Assembly (NCBI GenBank): GCA_019187405.1
Contig: JABAQZ010000005.1
Coordinates: 62,001-126,000 of the forward strand
Reading direction: 5' to 3'
Length of the DNA: 64,000 nucleotides
From: Ignavibacteria bacterium
GTDB taxonomy: Bacteria; Bacteroidota; Ignavibacteria; Tepidaquicellales; Tepidaquicellaceae
This document shows, piece by piece, positions 38,149-47,780 of this stretch. Position numbers and translations under genes: made by a program. Position 1 is the stretch's first letter. Each line of letters begins with the position of its first letter. Under the pieces are notes generated by a model. That model had not been told where the DNA came from, ran no database searches, and worked only from the letters and a program-made list of their open reading frames with translations.

Positions 38149-39221
38149 TAATTCAGATCTGTTGACAATTTATAACGAACTATTCTGTTGTTCCCAGTAT
38201 CTGCTATGTAAAGCACTTTGTCAAAAAATGAAACTCCTCGCGGTCCTCTGAGCTGATTTTCTCCGGAACCAGTTCCTCCGAATGATTCATTCTTAAATTT
38301 ACCCGCACTACTAAATTTATAAAGTGAATCATAAGTGTTGTCGACTACATAAACATTTTTATTATTATCAACGCAAACTCCGACCGGAGTGCCGACAGCT
38401 CTGCTTAAAATATCCACATCGCTTTCTGGAAAAAACTTTGGATCGTATGTACCTTTTGTATTATTAAATAAAAACCATTCTATCTTAAATCCGAAATCTG
38501 TAGTATTTCTTGTAATTATGAAATCAGTAAGTTCATTATTGAATGTTGTAATCGCATAAACTTTTTCAATGGAATAAATCCCGTTACCGGTTACCTGAAA
38601 TCCGCTTAGGTTTTCAACTGATGTTACAGTATTAATTCCATGTATCTTTAATAATGCATTGTCCGGATCGAGCGAACTTGTATTGTCTGGTCCTGTCCTG
38701 GTAACAATGTATCCGTTATCAGAAAATACTCCGATACCATTGAATCTTCTTTTTCTGCTTGTAAGCGGAGTAGGATAATCGCTTTTGATCAGCGGAAGTA
38801 ATACGGCATTAGAAATAATACCGCCGATTTCCACAAGTTTGATTCTGTATAATACGCTGATAGTATCATTTGTAAGTGTCAGTATCGAATCGCCGATTAC
38901 AAGCAAATCAAAATTATAATCCTGAGCAAGCGCTCTGGGATTGTACACGCTGATACTTCCGATTTCCACTCCCGATAAATCCAACTGAACAACCCTGTTA
39001 TTTTTTGTATCCGCAACATATACAAGTGGCTCTCTGCCGACTAAGACAGCTTCAGGCTGATTAAACTGGCTCCAAGCAGGATATTGCTGAACGTAAAGAG
39101 TATCGTTTACCGAAGTTCCTCCGCCATTATTAGATATAGGAAATTGAGAAAGATCAGTCTTTTGTGTACATGAGTAAATCGAAAAAAATATTACCGGAAT
39201 TATTATGTATAAATATTTCAT
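38148..39221 (-). CDS. NHL-repeat lipoprotein
   Basis: A 357-residue protein with a lipoprotein signal (MKYLYIIIPVIFFSIYSC, the cysteine at about position 18). NHL repeats include VYVADTKNNRVVQLDL near the start and LYIADTGNNRIVRYKL at the end, with others between, so a six-bladed propeller is likely. Such proteins bind partner proteins or glycans. It lies 4 bp after the PorV-like gene and shares one base with the membrane protein gene, so its expression is coupled to both. Confidence 0.8.
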   Translation of the reverse strand: MKYLYIIIPVIFFSIYSCTQKTDLSQFPISNNGGGTSVNDTLYVQQYPAWSQFNQPEAVLVGREPLVYVADTKNNRVVQLDLSGVEIGSISVYNPRALAQDYNFDLLVIGDSILTLTNDTISVLYRIKLVEIGGIISNAVLLPLIKSDYPTPLTSRKRRFNGIGVFSDNGYIVTRTGPDNTSSLDPDNALLKIHGINTVTSVENLSGFQVTGNGIYSIEKVYAITTFNNELTDFIITRNTTDFGFKIEWFLFNNTKGTYDPKFFPESDVDILSRAVGTPVGVCVDNNKNVYVVDNTYDSLYKFSSAGKFKNESFGGTGSGENQLRGPRGVSFFDKVLYIADTGNNRIVRYKLSTDLN

Positions 39222-39225
39222 GATA

Positions 39226-40275
39226 TTATTTTCTGCCCGGGAATAAAATGTTTAATGTAAATCTTTGTGCAAGTCCGAGATCCGTATAATTAGCAATTGA
39301 GTAATCAAGATTTGCATAAGCAAAGGAAATTGGTACTTTAAATCCTACGCCGCCAGAAAAATTTTCCGCATCAACGTTTAGCTTGTATCCTGCTCTGAAA
39401 AATAAAAATTCTTTGTAAGCATATTCCGCACCAAATACAAGATTTTCGGCATTGTCATTCGGACTGTTAAGCTGAATCGAAGTTGTCAGACGGTTTTTGG
39501 AATCCATAATCGGTTCGATGGCAAAACCAAAATTGAATGCAGTCGGGGGAGGGAATTGCTGAAATGAATTCGCTGTTCTCCCGCCGACAAGATTTACGCT
39601 GCCTGATGGACTTATCTGACCTCCGAAATTTGAAATCATTATTGCAAATCTCGAAGTACCAAGTCCTGTTTTGTAAAATGTGGCAAGATCGCCCAAAACT
39701 CCTTTCATTGTCAGCTCTCCTAAATCTTCTTGTACAAATTTAACAGTTGCCCCGAATGAAAACTGATCTGTAAGCTGCTTTGCAAATGAAAGTCCTGCAG
39801 ACAAATCAGAAAATCTGAAATATTCACCTGTACCTTCCGGATGAAATTCGGTCGTAACTTTCATATCTTCGGTTTGAAGAGATGTTATATTAAGTCCTAT
39901 TGCATTGCTGCCGCCGAAATGATATACGCCTCCGAAATTTACCAGCTTTGTATCAACAAACCATTGAGTGAATGAAAATGTAACTCCATTTTCCTTAAAT
40001 GCAGCCAGACCGGCAGGATTCCATTGAAGAGAAGAAATGTCGTCCGATACAGCAACAAAACTTTCGGCCATGCCGGTAGCTCTTGCACTCGTACCGATTT
40101 TCAAAAACTGCAATGAAGCTGTTCCTGTCCTCTGTCCTCCTAAATTAGGAAAAAGCTGTGAATATGTATTGCCTGATGAGAGCAGAACGATTAACATTAT
40201 CAAAAATAATCTTATAGCTGTTGAGTTCAGTTTCATTTTTTTATTTACAAAAAGTATTTTGCTGGAATTCATCAT
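39226..40275 (-). CDS. PorV-like outer-membrane protein (T9SS/UPF0164 group)
   Basis: A 349-residue beta barrel of the FadL/PorV group. After the signal peptide come FPNLGGQRTGTASLQFLKIG, SARATGMAESFVAVSDDISSLQWNPAGLA and alternating amphipathic strands, ending LGLAQRFTLNILFPGRK. PorV shuttles and anchors T9SS cargo. The start overlaps the TonB receptor stop (ATGATGA). A downstream Met (MKLNSTAIRLFLIML, start about 40236) would give a more usual signal peptide, so the true start could be either. It differs from the PorQ-like protein at 26046. Confidence 0.75.
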   Translation of the reverse strand: MMNSSKILFVNKKMKLNSTAIRLFLIMLIVLLSSGNTYSQLFPNLGGQRTGTASLQFLKIGTSARATGMAESFVAVSDDISSLQWNPAGLAAFKENGVTFSFTQWFVDTKLVNFGGVYHFGGSNAIGLNITSLQTEDMKVTTEFHPEGTGEYFRFSDLSAGLSFAKQLTDQFSFGATVKFVQEDLGELTMKGVLGDLATFYKTGLGTSRFAIMISNFGGQISPSGSVNLVGGRTANSFQQFPPPTAFNFGFAIEPIMDSKNRLTTSIQLNSPNDNAENLVFGAEYAYKEFLFFRAGYKLNVDAENFSGGVGFKVPISFAYANLDYSIANYTDLGLAQRFTLNILFPGRK

Positions 40276-43082
40276 AGCTTCAACGATATACCAAATTTAA
40301 TATTTCGAGGAGTAAGATATCTCGACGGATTATATGGATATGGATTCAACGGCGCTTGTAAATCGGGATATAAAGGATCGTTAATATAATTCGGTGTAGG
40401 ATCGCCATATTCATAAGCTCTGCCGGTTACGGGATTTATGATCGTAGAGTTCTGTGCATTAAAAAGATTTGTAATGTATAATCCGACTACCATCTGCATC
40501 GAGCTGAAATCAATATACTTCTCGAGGTCAAGATCTACCCAGAACCAGTTTTCTCCAACTTCACCGTTTATGTTGGCATAATCCGGAGTATATTCTGGAC
40601 GTCCGTTTTCAAGCGTCCCTGTCCTGAGCTGCTGCGTATATCTTTTCCCTGACTGAAAAAACAATCTGGTCTTAAGCGTTATATCATCGAGTACATTTCT
40701 TCCGAATCCGTAAATGCCTTTTCCTTTCTCGAGATTGAAATAAAGATTTGCGCTTGCCTGTATCGGCTTATCCCAGGAAAGATAATATTCGGAAATGGTT
40801 TCAGGTGCTCCTGTGGTAGCAACAACATATCCCTGATCGGATGAATTGCTTTTCCCGGTTGCTACCGAATATGTGAAATTAAATTTTCCGTTAAACCATG
40901 TACTGTATCTCTTTTTATATTCTAATTCAATTCCTCTTGTCCGGGAATAATCCTGATTAAAATATGTTATAAAAGACTGTCCTAAATATCTGCCGCTGTT
41001 TATCAAAATACTTTTTGTAGCCACATAATCATATATGTTTTTGTAATAAGCCGTAATGGTAAGTACATCATCGTTGGTAAACTGATTTCTTATACCGAGT
41101 TCGTATGCAACTGTTGTTTCGGGATTTAGATTTGGATTGCCGAATTTCTGATAAGTTGACTTTGCAGTCTGCGGATTCAGCTTTGCATATATAAACTGCG
41201 GTTTTGGTCTTTTCGAAAAATGTCCGTATGAGAAAAACAATGTTTGATTGTTTGTTACGGGATGAGATATTCCGATTCTTGGCGCGAGATTTAACTTAAC
41301 ATTCCTGCCAAAGATTGTGTAAGTATCACTTTCATAAGCGCTTCTGATTTCATCGGGAATAGTTTCGATATCCGGATTTTTAACTGCATCATCTACGAAT
41401 TTTCCCGGAAGCCAGTAATCAAGCCTGAGTCCGTAATTCAGAATCATTCCTTTAAATGTAAGATTATGCTGTGCGTAAAGGTCTCCGAATGCAGGATAAA
41501 CTTTATATACATCATTATTTAGACCAAAAGGTTTTATCCACGGCTGATATATATCTACAAGCTGCATCTCCTGAAAACTCGACTCGATGCCGGCTTTGAA
41601 TTTGCTCTTTGTCGAAAAGTTATGAGAGTAATCTGCTTTGACCGACCATTCATCAACATAATGATCATGCCATGTATAAGGATTTCCGACATCATAAAAT
41701 CCGTCACCCGGTATTATTCCCGTTCTCAAACTGTCGATGTAATAATACTGAAAAGGAGGTCTTATAAGATCGAGCGGTTCTGTGTATTGATCCCAGTTTA
41801 ATCCGTTTGCATCTACTCTTAATGTAGTAAAAAATTTATTAAGCTTAACTTCGTAATAACTGCTGGGACTCGTTGTATGCGTCCATGTTACAGTATGGAA
41901 AAAACTGTTTTGAGTATATGTGTTTGCGTTATCGAGAATTTTCTGAAAATCAAACTGATATCCGGGAGAAGGCTCTACATATTCAAGATTAGTCTGAAGT
42001 GAACTTGAATTCTGATTTATTACTACAGACTGATTGAATGAATATCCGAGCTTCATTGTAGGATTGAATCTCGAAGTAATTTTACCAAGCCAGTACCAGT
42101 TATTATCCTGACGCGGAGCAAATCGTGTTCCGCCGAAAGTAGAAGAATTCACATAGTTTGCTTTGTATCCGCCGTTGTTTACAAAAAAACCGTCCGAGAG
42201 TCCCATAAAGAAACTGCCGAACAAAGTAATCTCAGGAGGATTTTTTACGTTTAACGCTCTCAGTAGATATTTTGAAATCGGCTCGGGTCCGCTGAGATTC
42301 ATTTCGAGAATGTCGGTATTAAAACTTGAACCTGAATTTTTATTTATTCCAAAATTATCCCGCTTGTATGAAATGAAAAAATTTACCTCATTGTATTTGC
42401 CTTCTTTGGTTCTTACGTTTACGACGCCGCTGGTTGCCTGTCCGAATTCAGCGTTGTATCCTCCTGTTATGACTTCCACTTCCTCGAGAGAATTTGCCGA
42501 AAGCTGAAGTCCGTAACCTGTCCCGGACAGCGGATCCTGTACTGATACACCGTCTATTAGAAAAGAATTTTCATAACTCCGACCGCCTCTGATAAAAATT
42601 TCGTTGTTTTCCTTTACTACTCCCGCTTGCTGTGTTACTACATCGGTCAGATTAGTTGCAATGGATTTTGAAATATCATCACTTGAAACAATATGACTGC
42701 TGCTGGTCTGTTCTATATCCATTAAAGGACGATCTCCTACTACTTCAATCTCCTGGTCAACTGAAAATGAAGTGGATTTTAAAATAATATTAAACTCTTT
42801 TTTTGCGCCAGAAGAAATAACAATGTCGGTGTATTCCACGGTTTTAAACCCTTCGGCAGAAACCTGCAAAATATAACCTGCCGGAATTATGTCATTAATC
42901 GAATAAGTACCATCGTAGTCGCTTACTGCGCCGAGATAAGTACCTTTGAGTTTAATTGTTACTCCGTCAAGGGGAATGCCTGCAGAATCTGTAACTTTCC
43001 CGTACATTGAACCAGGCTGCTCCTGCGAATGAATTTGAGAATTAATAACAAAGATTAAAATTAACAGTATAAATTTTCTCAT
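40272..43082 (-). CDS. TonB-dependent receptor with carboxypeptidase-regulatory N-domain
   Basis: A 936-residue outer-membrane receptor with a signal peptide (to about NSQIHSQ). The carboxypeptidase-regulatory domain GSMYGKVTDSAGIPLDGVTIKLKG lies near 20-110. A plug follows (SIATNLTDVVTQQAGV, IRGGRSYENSFLIDGVSV), with a sequence typical of the SusC-like/'TonB-dependent receptor' set common in Ignavibacteria. The barrel ends RNIKFGISLKL. The ligand is unknown. It is the second gene of the six-gene operon, 37 bp after the lipoprotein at 43120, and overlaps the PorV-like gene by four bases. Confidence 0.85.
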   Translation of the reverse strand: MRKFILLILIFVINSQIHSQEQPGSMYGKVTDSAGIPLDGVTIKLKGTYLGAVSDYDGTYSINDIIPAGYILQVSAEGFKTVEYTDIVISSGAKKEFNIILKSTSFSVDQEIEVVGDRPLMDIEQTSSSHIVSSDDISKSIATNLTDVVTQQAGVVKENNEIFIRGGRSYENSFLIDGVSVQDPLSGTGYGLQLSANSLEEVEVITGGYNAEFGQATSGVVNVRTKEGKYNEVNFFISYKRDNFGINKNSGSSFNTDILEMNLSGPEPISKYLLRALNVKNPPEITLFGSFFMGLSDGFFVNNGGYKANYVNSSTFGGTRFAPRQDNNWYWLGKITSRFNPTMKLGYSFNQSVVINQNSSSLQTNLEYVEPSPGYQFDFQKILDNANTYTQNSFFHTVTWTHTTSPSSYYEVKLNKFFTTLRVDANGLNWDQYTEPLDLIRPPFQYYYIDSLRTGIIPGDGFYDVGNPYTWHDHYVDEWSVKADYSHNFSTKSKFKAGIESSFQEMQLVDIYQPWIKPFGLNNDVYKVYPAFGDLYAQHNLTFKGMILNYGLRLDYWLPGKFVDDAVKNPDIETIPDEIRSAYESDTYTIFGRNVKLNLAPRIGISHPVTNNQTLFFSYGHFSKRPKPQFIYAKLNPQTAKSTYQKFGNPNLNPETTVAYELGIRNQFTNDDVLTITAYYKNIYDYVATKSILINSGRYLGQSFITYFNQDYSRTRGIELEYKKRYSTWFNGKFNFTYSVATGKSNSSDQGYVVATTGAPETISEYYLSWDKPIQASANLYFNLEKGKGIYGFGRNVLDDITLKTRLFFQSGKRYTQQLRTGTLENGRPEYTPDYANINGEVGENWFWVDLDLEKYIDFSSMQMVVGLYITNLFNAQNSTIINPVTGRAYEYGDPTPNYINDPLYPDLQAPLNPYPYNPSRYLTPRNIKFGISLKL

Positions 43083-43119
43083 GTTAAAATTAATTTAGCT
43101 CTATTTAATAAATTTACTC

Positions 43120-44487
43120 TCATCTATATCCGAATTCTTGTATTAAAATTTTATCAAACAATTGCTTCGAAGCATTTACATCCGCATTGATGTAATAAAC
43201 CGGCATAGTCATAAGTATGTTGTTTGGATTTGATGCTGAGTTTTTTACCGCAACCACTGTATTAGTCTGGCAAACTGTGCTTATGGGTAATCTATAAATT
43301 ATTCTTGTCGGTTCCGTGGATTTAATCCCCCTTACTCTTTGAATAAATAATCCGCCTGGTGTAGTAATCAGCACGGGATATGAATTATCCTCATTTATAA
43401 GACTTACATTTCCCGATACAAAACCAATGGTACATGAACTTATGCTGTCGATAGGAGCCCAGTTAATCAGAGTGCCTTGTCCCTGTGTCTCGGCATTTGG
43501 CAGACCGGTAGTGAAAAATAGTTTTCCTCCCGACTGCAGATAAAATGGCAGTGAGTTTTGTCCAAGCTCAAAATTTGCATTATCTGTTGAAGCATTTCCC
43601 TGATTAGCGCTCCATATAACAATCTCAAAAAGTTTAAGCGTCTCTGTAAACATTGGATTTACAATTTTGGGAATCAGTGCGCCGTTGTTTGATTTAATGT
43701 CGAGTACATCGTAGCTGATTGTATCGAGAGCTGATTCGAAATAAGAATTTGCAATACCAAACTGGCTTAAAGGCATGTCTTTTATAAGCAGGATTTTTGA
43801 AGTATTATTTCTTACATGCCAGTGTCTGCTTGTATCAGGCATTCTTATTACGGGACTTAATGCGCCTGCATCATCTTCTGCTCTGAGATAAAAAATATTA
43901 TCTGCATCCGTAACAAGTCCGCTGTCCTTTGTAAGCGTGAGAAGATTTACCGACCCCGGAATTCTTCTGAAGTTATTTGTATCATTGATTGCCCACTGGT
44001 AATATTTTATGTTAGCCACACCGTCAGTATCGGAGCCTGTCCATTTAAAGGTAGCAATCGGAAATGTCGTATCTGGTATTTCTGTTCCCGCATCAAAAAC
44101 AACAGACGGAGCAGAGTTTTCTACAGGATAAAGATTTGTTGCCGGTGTAGGGTCGATCAGATCTTGTTCGTCGATTGCTGCAACATAAAATCTGAATGTA
44201 CTGTCATTCCCGGTGATATGAAGAGCAAATGTGCTGTCATTCTGAGTCGTGTAGTTCCAGTTCAGTGAATCAAATGAAATATAATATCCCTTTATGAATC
44301 CGTCCGGATCGTCACCCCACCATCTGATAGTTTTCAGCGTGGTTCCCGGAGCAATGATACTGTCAGGTCTTAAAGAAAGATATGTATCCGGAGGAAGGTT
44401 TTCAATTTTTCCCGAAGTTGGGTCGCTGCATGAATTCAAATAAAATAATAAAGCAGTCAGGCAAAAGGATGTAAAGTATCTAATCAA
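43120..44487 (-). CDS. Lipoprotein with Ig-like repeats and a C-terminal alpha/beta region
   Basis: A 455-residue protein with a lipoprotein signal (FCLTALLFYLNSC, cysteine about position 20). Two immunoglobulin-like repeats share an IRWWGDDPDGFIKGYYISFDS pattern near 50 and FKWTGSDTDGVANIKYYQWAI near 150. A more alpha/beta C-terminal half (ILLIKDMPLSQFGI, VIWSANQGNAS, GGKLFFTTGLPN) resembles a GATase-like or flavodoxin-type fold by eye. It is the first gene of the operon; no clear TAnnTTTG box is seen upstream. The function is unknown; a periplasmic or surface partner of the TonB receptor is inferred. Confidence 0.7.
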   Translation of the reverse strand: MIRYFTSFCLTALLFYLNSCSDPTSGKIENLPPDTYLSLRPDSIIAPGTTLKTIRWWGDDPDGFIKGYYISFDSLNWNYTTQNDSTFALHITGNDSTFRFYVAAIDEQDLIDPTPATNLYPVENSAPSVVFDAGTEIPDTTFPIATFKWTGSDTDGVANIKYYQWAINDTNNFRRIPGSVNLLTLTKDSGLVTDADNIFYLRAEDDAGALSPVIRMPDTSRHWHVRNNTSKILLIKDMPLSQFGIANSYFESALDTISYDVLDIKSNNGALIPKIVNPMFTETLKLFEIVIWSANQGNASTDNANFELGQNSLPFYLQSGGKLFFTTGLPNAETQGQGTLINWAPIDSISSCTIGFVSGNVSLINEDNSYPVLITTPGGLFIQRVRGIKSTEPTRIIYRLPISTVCQTNTVVAVKNSASNPNNILMTMPVYYINADVNASKQLFDKILIQEFGYR

Positions 44488-45069
44488 TATCAGGAGTAAA
44501 TAAAAATTATTTCTGGTTTTGTTTAAATTTTAAGTGGCAAAAAATAAGATAACTTTTTATAAATTAAAACATTGAAATATAGTTACAATGCATTTTTTTT
44601 ATTACAAATTTAAACCCGTTAGAAACTGAATCTGCAAAAATATGAGTTCCTTATTTTCAGCTATATTTAAAAAACATGTTTTTTTATAATCATATTTTCC
44701 GGAGTATTATTTCAGTGCATTCTTACTAGCTTTTGTCAATCATACTCTTCTTCAATTTCGACTTTAGCACGAAGTCATTGATTTGTTTCTTCTGATTCGT
44801 AATTGAATATTAAAAAACTCCGATACACTTTTATAGTAATCTTAAAATTGTATGTTAAATAAACAATGCGATTAATGGTAAACTTTTTTTCTATAATTTT
44901 AAGATTCCGGTCCAGCTAATTTATTCTACTTAGAGTTTCTGTAAGAGTAAATCATTTAATATTCATTGCAACTCTTATTTATCAAAATCTTCCGGTAAAA
45001 TCTAAATTAAACTTTTTCATAATATTGTTGTCTTAAATACATTTAAAACTTAAACTTAAAATAGATAAC
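44488..45069. other. Divergent intergenic region
   Basis: About 580 bp between the start of the six-gene surface operon (minus) and the LTxxQ gene (plus), so it must hold both promoters. I see no good TAnnTTTG box, no strong hairpin and no gene. Confidence 0.4.
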
Positions 45070-45459
45070 ATGAAAATTAAAAAAATAAAATTGACATTAA
45101 TAACGTCAATAATGCTAATAGCGTATTCAGGGATTGCTTTTGCTCAAAATCAGGAACTTTCCAAAAAATCTCCCGAAGAAATTGCAACGAAAATAACGGA
45201 CAAAATGAAGGATATGCTTTTATTAACAGATGAGCAATACAAACAGATCTATAATCTTAATCTTGAACAAATAAATTCTAAAATAAACAACAAGGAAAAG
45301 TATAAAAACCTTGATAAGGAGAGTAAAAAAAATTTAAAGAGACAGATGAAAGAGGAGTACAATAAAAGTCTCGAGAACATTTTAACGTCGGATCAAATAA
45401 ATATATACAAGAAATATATAACTGATAAAAAGAGTTCAAAAAAGCGCAAGAATGAATGA
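45070..45459 (+). CDS. Small periplasmic LTxxQ (Spy/CpxP-like) protein
   Basis: A 129-residue protein with a signal peptide ending near GIAFAQ. The mature part is helical and lysine-rich and holds two LTxxQ motifs (LTDEQ and LTSDQ), the sign of the Spy/CpxP/LTXXQ family of periplasmic chaperones or stress sensors. The spacing between the motifs (about 55 residues) fits. It is a single gene, divergent from the surface operon. Confidence 0.75.
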   Translation: MKIKKIKLTLITSIMLIAYSGIAFAQNQELSKKSPEEIATKITDKMKDMLLLTDEQYKQIYNLNLEQINSKINNKEKYKNLDKESKKNLKRQMKEEYNKSLENILTSDQINIYKKYITDKKSSKKRKNE

Positions 45460-45568
45460 AGGGCATTGCTCTGAAAGATTATTAAAAATTACAGTTTCCG
45501 AAAAGAATGTTGAAACTATAAATTAACTAAAACTTATTATTTAAAACAAATTGGCTCGAAGGAAAAAA

Positions 45569-47080
45569 TTATGCAACCTTATTTTTTTTAAAGTTCGCAA
45601 ATATTTCGCCGTTTTTTTCCAAGAGCCAGTTTTTATCAAAGACATTCGATGCGTTTAACAATTTTTCCCTGAAGAAAATAATCCCGCTTTTCGTTGCATC
45701 AGTCCTGAGTTTTATGAGCTTTTGTGAATAGGAGATAAAATTTTTGTGAAGCTCTTTCCGGCTTTCGGAAATCAATTGATTGTTTTTAAGAAAATGCTTG
45801 TATGTATCGATTATTGAAATTGCCGATTCAAAATACTCAAGCTCATAATTTATTTTGAGCTGAAGATTCTTCATATCCAGTTTATAAACAAACTGGTCAA
45901 ACTTTACTTTGTTCAGATAATTCAGGGCTTTTAGAAATTGCTTTTTCTCGAAATAAAGCAGGGCATAACTATAATTCTCCACATTTTGAATATGCTGTGG
46001 AATTAGTTTTTTTGAATACTCGGCAATAAAATCTTCCATATATTTCAGCTCTTTCACTGAAATACAATTAAGCAATACATTCCTGTATAAATCAAAAGTA
46101 AGGTAAGAGTTTATATCAGTTTTGAAGTATTCATTTTTTAAAAAAATATCATGAAGCTTAAATATTTCTCTGTCTAAGTTTAATTGTTTGGTTTCGCCTA
46201 AGTTTTTCTTTAAGATACAATAGTCAATTAATTTTGAATGTAAAAAGTTATTATCTATAATGCCAAGATTTTTTGAACTTTCTATAAGCAAATTCTTAAA
46301 TTCCAGGTACTCTTTTTCATTTTTCAGGTTCAAAAAAGTTTTCAACAGTTTGTGGTAAATCTCAATTATAGGCACTTTTATCCCTGAATGTTTATTGAAG
46401 AAATGAATTATTTTTTCAAAGTTAAACAATTCAAGAAATTCTTTTACGGTATCAATATTCTTGTTTATATTGTAAGATCTCGAATATTTAAGAAGTATAT
46501 CATTGTGCTTTACGGATTCAATAACGAAATAACAAAGTATAAAGGTAATACCTTTTATTAATTTTTCGGATTCAGAAGTAACATAAGATTTTTTTAAAAC
46601 TTTTTGAGTAAGCAGATTAAGATAGAATCTGTCAGTTTCAATTCTAAATTTGTTAATAAAATATTCTCCGTCAATTTGATCTCTATTCTCGAGTAAATTT
46701 TCGCTGCGGCTCATTTCATTCATAAAAAGATTCACTGAGCCTCTGCTGAATAATTCATGAGTAAGATAAAATGAAGATTCAATTTCCTTTTTCTTAATAC
46801 CTTCTTCTTTTAAGAAATTCTTAACGAGTTTTAATAAATCAGACATAAGGTTTCTGAAAGTGGAGTCATTATATTTGATATTTTTGTACAATAAAGAAAA
46901 TATCTTTTCCTTTTCAAAATTTTTATTGTCAAAATCCGGGTGGTATCTTTTGAGGATGTTAAACAGACGAACCAGCATTTTCCTGTTATTAAAATAAGGG
47001 GAATTTAAATATTTCCCTAATCTCATTAACTCCTTCTTATCAAAGGATTTAAGCAATTCTGTTAACGGATGTGTATACAT
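45569..47080 (-). CDS. Uncharacterised helical-repeat protein
   Basis: A 503-residue cytosolic protein with no signal or membrane segment. It is rich in Lys, Phe, Leu and Tyr and almost wholly helical. It opens MYTHPLTELLKSFDKKELMRLGKYLNSPYFNNRK, a start seen in a group of unnamed Ignavibacteria/Bacteroidota proteins. The central and C-terminal parts look like TPR-type helices (YALLYFEKKQFLKALNYLNKV). The function is unknown; it could be a scaffold. It is a single minus-strand gene. Confidence 0.6.
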   Translation of the reverse strand: MYTHPLTELLKSFDKKELMRLGKYLNSPYFNNRKMLVRLFNILKRYHPDFDNKNFEKEKIFSLLYKNIKYNDSTFRNLMSDLLKLVKNFLKEEGIKKKEIESSFYLTHELFSRGSVNLFMNEMSRSENLLENRDQIDGEYFINKFRIETDRFYLNLLTQKVLKKSYVTSESEKLIKGITFILCYFVIESVKHNDILLKYSRSYNINKNIDTVKEFLELFNFEKIIHFFNKHSGIKVPIIEIYHKLLKTFLNLKNEKEYLEFKNLLIESSKNLGIIDNNFLHSKLIDYCILKKNLGETKQLNLDREIFKLHDIFLKNEYFKTDINSYLTFDLYRNVLLNCISVKELKYMEDFIAEYSKKLIPQHIQNVENYSYALLYFEKKQFLKALNYLNKVKFDQFVYKLDMKNLQLKINYELEYFESAISIIDTYKHFLKNNQLISESRKELHKNFISYSQKLIKLRTDATKSGIIFFREKLLNASNVFDKNWLLEKNGEIFANFKKNKVA

Positions 47081-47235
47081 TTTAATTAAAAGTTTGATGT
47101 AAATAAACTAATATCTGCGACATTTTTATGTGAGAACGATTTAAAAATACATTGAATATTGCAAAAAATCAATACTTATTTAACGGTAGAATAAGATAAT
47201 GGTTAAATAATCTGCGACAAATGGGAATAATTTTC

Positions 47236-47265
47236 TTTGTTTTAAGTAAAATATGTTATTAATTT
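47236..47265 (+). promoter_or_regulatory. Candidate promoter for the 70-residue gene
   Basis: TTTG at 47236-47239 and TTAATTTG at 47258-47265, 18 nt apart, match the Bacteroidota -33/-7 pattern with one mismatch in the -7 box. An AAGGAG ribosome site follows at 47284-47289, 9 nt before the ATG at 47299. Confidence 0.45.
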
Positions 47266-47298
47266 GCATTAAACATTTATCGAAAGGAGATTTTTAAA

Positions 47299-47511
47299 AT
47301 GAAAAAATCATTATTTTACTTAGTCGCAGTTATAATTATTGCAGTATCAAGTTGTTTTATCACAAACAACAGTGAAGCAAAAACAAGCGTTACATCCGAG
47401 AAAAATGAAAGCATTGATTTAGTAGTAGTAAGGACAGTTGAAGACGGGGTGCATTACATTAACATATATACTGATTCTGGAACATTAATCTTGAAGTTCG
47501 AAGAGTTATAA
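47299..47511 (+). CDS. Small exported protein of unknown function
   Basis: A 70-residue protein with an N-terminal signal segment MKKSLFYLVAVIIIAVSSC, whose SSC end may be a lipobox, then about 50 residues that form beta strands (DLVVVRTVEDGVHYINIYTD and GTLILKFEEL). No family is recognised. It has a strong ribosome site (AAGGAG), rare in this genome, and a candidate promoter, so it is probably well expressed. The 3' side has a large hairpin at 47618-47681. Confidence 0.6.
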   Translation: MKKSLFYLVAVIIIAVSSCFITNNSEAKTSVTSEKNESIDLVVVRTVEDGVHYINIYTDSGTLILKFEEL

Positions 47512-47617
47512 AAAATATAGAAGTTTTCTGAAAATAAAATAATAGATTATAGAAAAAGAATTTTACAAATTCCTTTTGATAAATTGGTTCTTTAAAAATT
47601 TGGGTATTAAATAAAAA

Positions 47618-47681
47618 ATACATCCCTCATTTCTCCTTTCACCGTTCAAAATTTGGGGTTGAACGGCCTTGAGGGATGTAT
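47618..47681 (+). promoter_or_regulatory. Nested hairpin with an anti-Shine-Dalgarno-like segment
   Basis: A perfect 12-bp outer stem ATACATCCCTCA/TGAGGGATGTAT (47618-47629 and 47670-47681) encloses an 8-bp inner stem CCGTTCAA/TTGAACGG (47642-47649 and 47659-47666). Between them TCTCCTTTC (47632-47640) is exactly complementary to GAAAGGAGA (47282-47290), the ribosome site of the 70-residue gene. It is about 107 nt past that gene's stop. It could be a terminator without a T-run, a small RNA, or a control element. Confidence 0.5.
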
Positions 47682-47780
47682 CTTATTTAACTTTTTGGGT
47701 TAGTCTATGCAATTCTAATGTATTTTATTTTAAAAGTAAAGTAAAAATATTATACATTACGATTTTTTTTTTAGGCAGGA

